From assembly GCF_900110875.1 (NCBI RefSeq), contig NZ_FOFM01000006.1:62001-126000 (forward strand): a stretch of 64,000 nucleotides of DNA, given 5' to 3'. Source of the stretch: Pseudovibrio axinellae. GTDB taxonomy: Bacteria; Pseudomonadota; Alphaproteobacteria; Rhizobiales; Stappiaceae. Positions 63,998 to 64,000 of this stretch are shown in pieces. Made by a program: the position numbers and the translations under genes. The stretch's first letter is position 1. Every line of letters starts with the position of its first letter. The notes beneath the pieces were generated by a model, which saw only the letters and a program-made list of their open reading frames with translations, had not been told where the DNA came from and did not search any database.

Positions 63998-64000
63998 ACT

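Noticed and set aside
1-64000. Phage, IS element, CRISPR array or tRNA genes
   Set aside because: Visual search of both strands showed no transposase, integrase, regularly spaced repeats or TTCGANTC-type tRNA arms in a supporting context.

Overview
The window is a 64 kb chromosomal segment of an alphaproteobacterium. The evidence is the dcw gene order (mraZ-rsmH-ftsL-ftsI-murE/F-mraY-murD-ftsW-murG), a type-A alphaproteobacterial RNase P RNA, an ArsR/methyltransferase-metF-metH operon, BA14K and extensin-like envelope proteins, and DUF2336 and MocR-type genes. Base composition is moderate and gene content looks like a marine Stappiaceae/Pseudovibrio-type genome. That genus-level guess is inference and was not checked against any database.

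Layout. (1) 1-11.8 kb, minus strand: peptidoglycan precursor and division genes, from a truncated murG back to mraZ, with a TGGG repeat array upstream of mraZ. The striking feature is murE and murF fused into one 1206-codon gene with a ~230-residue acidic linker. (2) 12-24 kb: an MFS exporter with a divergent MerR regulator and a textbook 19-bp-spacer promoter, peptidase T, a LysE exporter, a dead formylglycine-generating-enzyme-like fragment, an ArsR regulator with a YqfO-like protein, an alpha/beta hydrolase, rnpB, a MocR regulator divergent from a flavin-binding protein, a lytic transglycosylase, and an amidase/J-domain pair. (3) 24-32 kb: a GGDEF-EAL protein, a DoxX-like membrane protein, a MarR-type regulator divergent from a fused 5-oxoprolinase/hydantoinase, and a DUF3892-like small protein. 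(4) 32-40 kb: a Phd antitoxin whose VapC-type partner has decayed, a palindrome-rich gap, TauE, a thioesterase, a GST, a methyltransferase, a HugZ-like protein, BA14K and extensin-like proteins, a 27-codon membrane peptide and azoR. (5) 40-54 kb: metH, metF and their ArsR/methyltransferase regulator with a perfect operator palindrome, DUF2336, OxyR, a LuxR-type regulator, a Cys-rich winged-helix regulator, and a GGDEF protein with a degenerate EAL domain. (6) 54-64 kb: a GH18 chitinase-like enzyme, EttA, a cobalamin-riboswitch-controlled CbiM-like cobalt transporter, a HAD-family pseudoenzyme, and sbcCD.

Links between genes. The B12-dependent MetH and the B12-riboswitch CbiM-like gene belong to the same cofactor economy. 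The dcw genes, lytic transglycosylase and amidase all act on peptidoglycan. Several regulator/target pairs (MerR/MFS, MarR/oxoprolinase, ArsR-MT/metFH, Phd) have visible inverted-repeat operators. No insertion sequence, prophage, CRISPR array or tRNA gene was seen. The most noteworthy items are the MurE-linker-MurF fusion, the orphaned antitoxin with a multiply broken toxin gene, the HAD pseudoenzyme, the SUMF1-type pseudogene, the degenerate EAL protein, the 27-codon membrane peptide and the set of putative operators.
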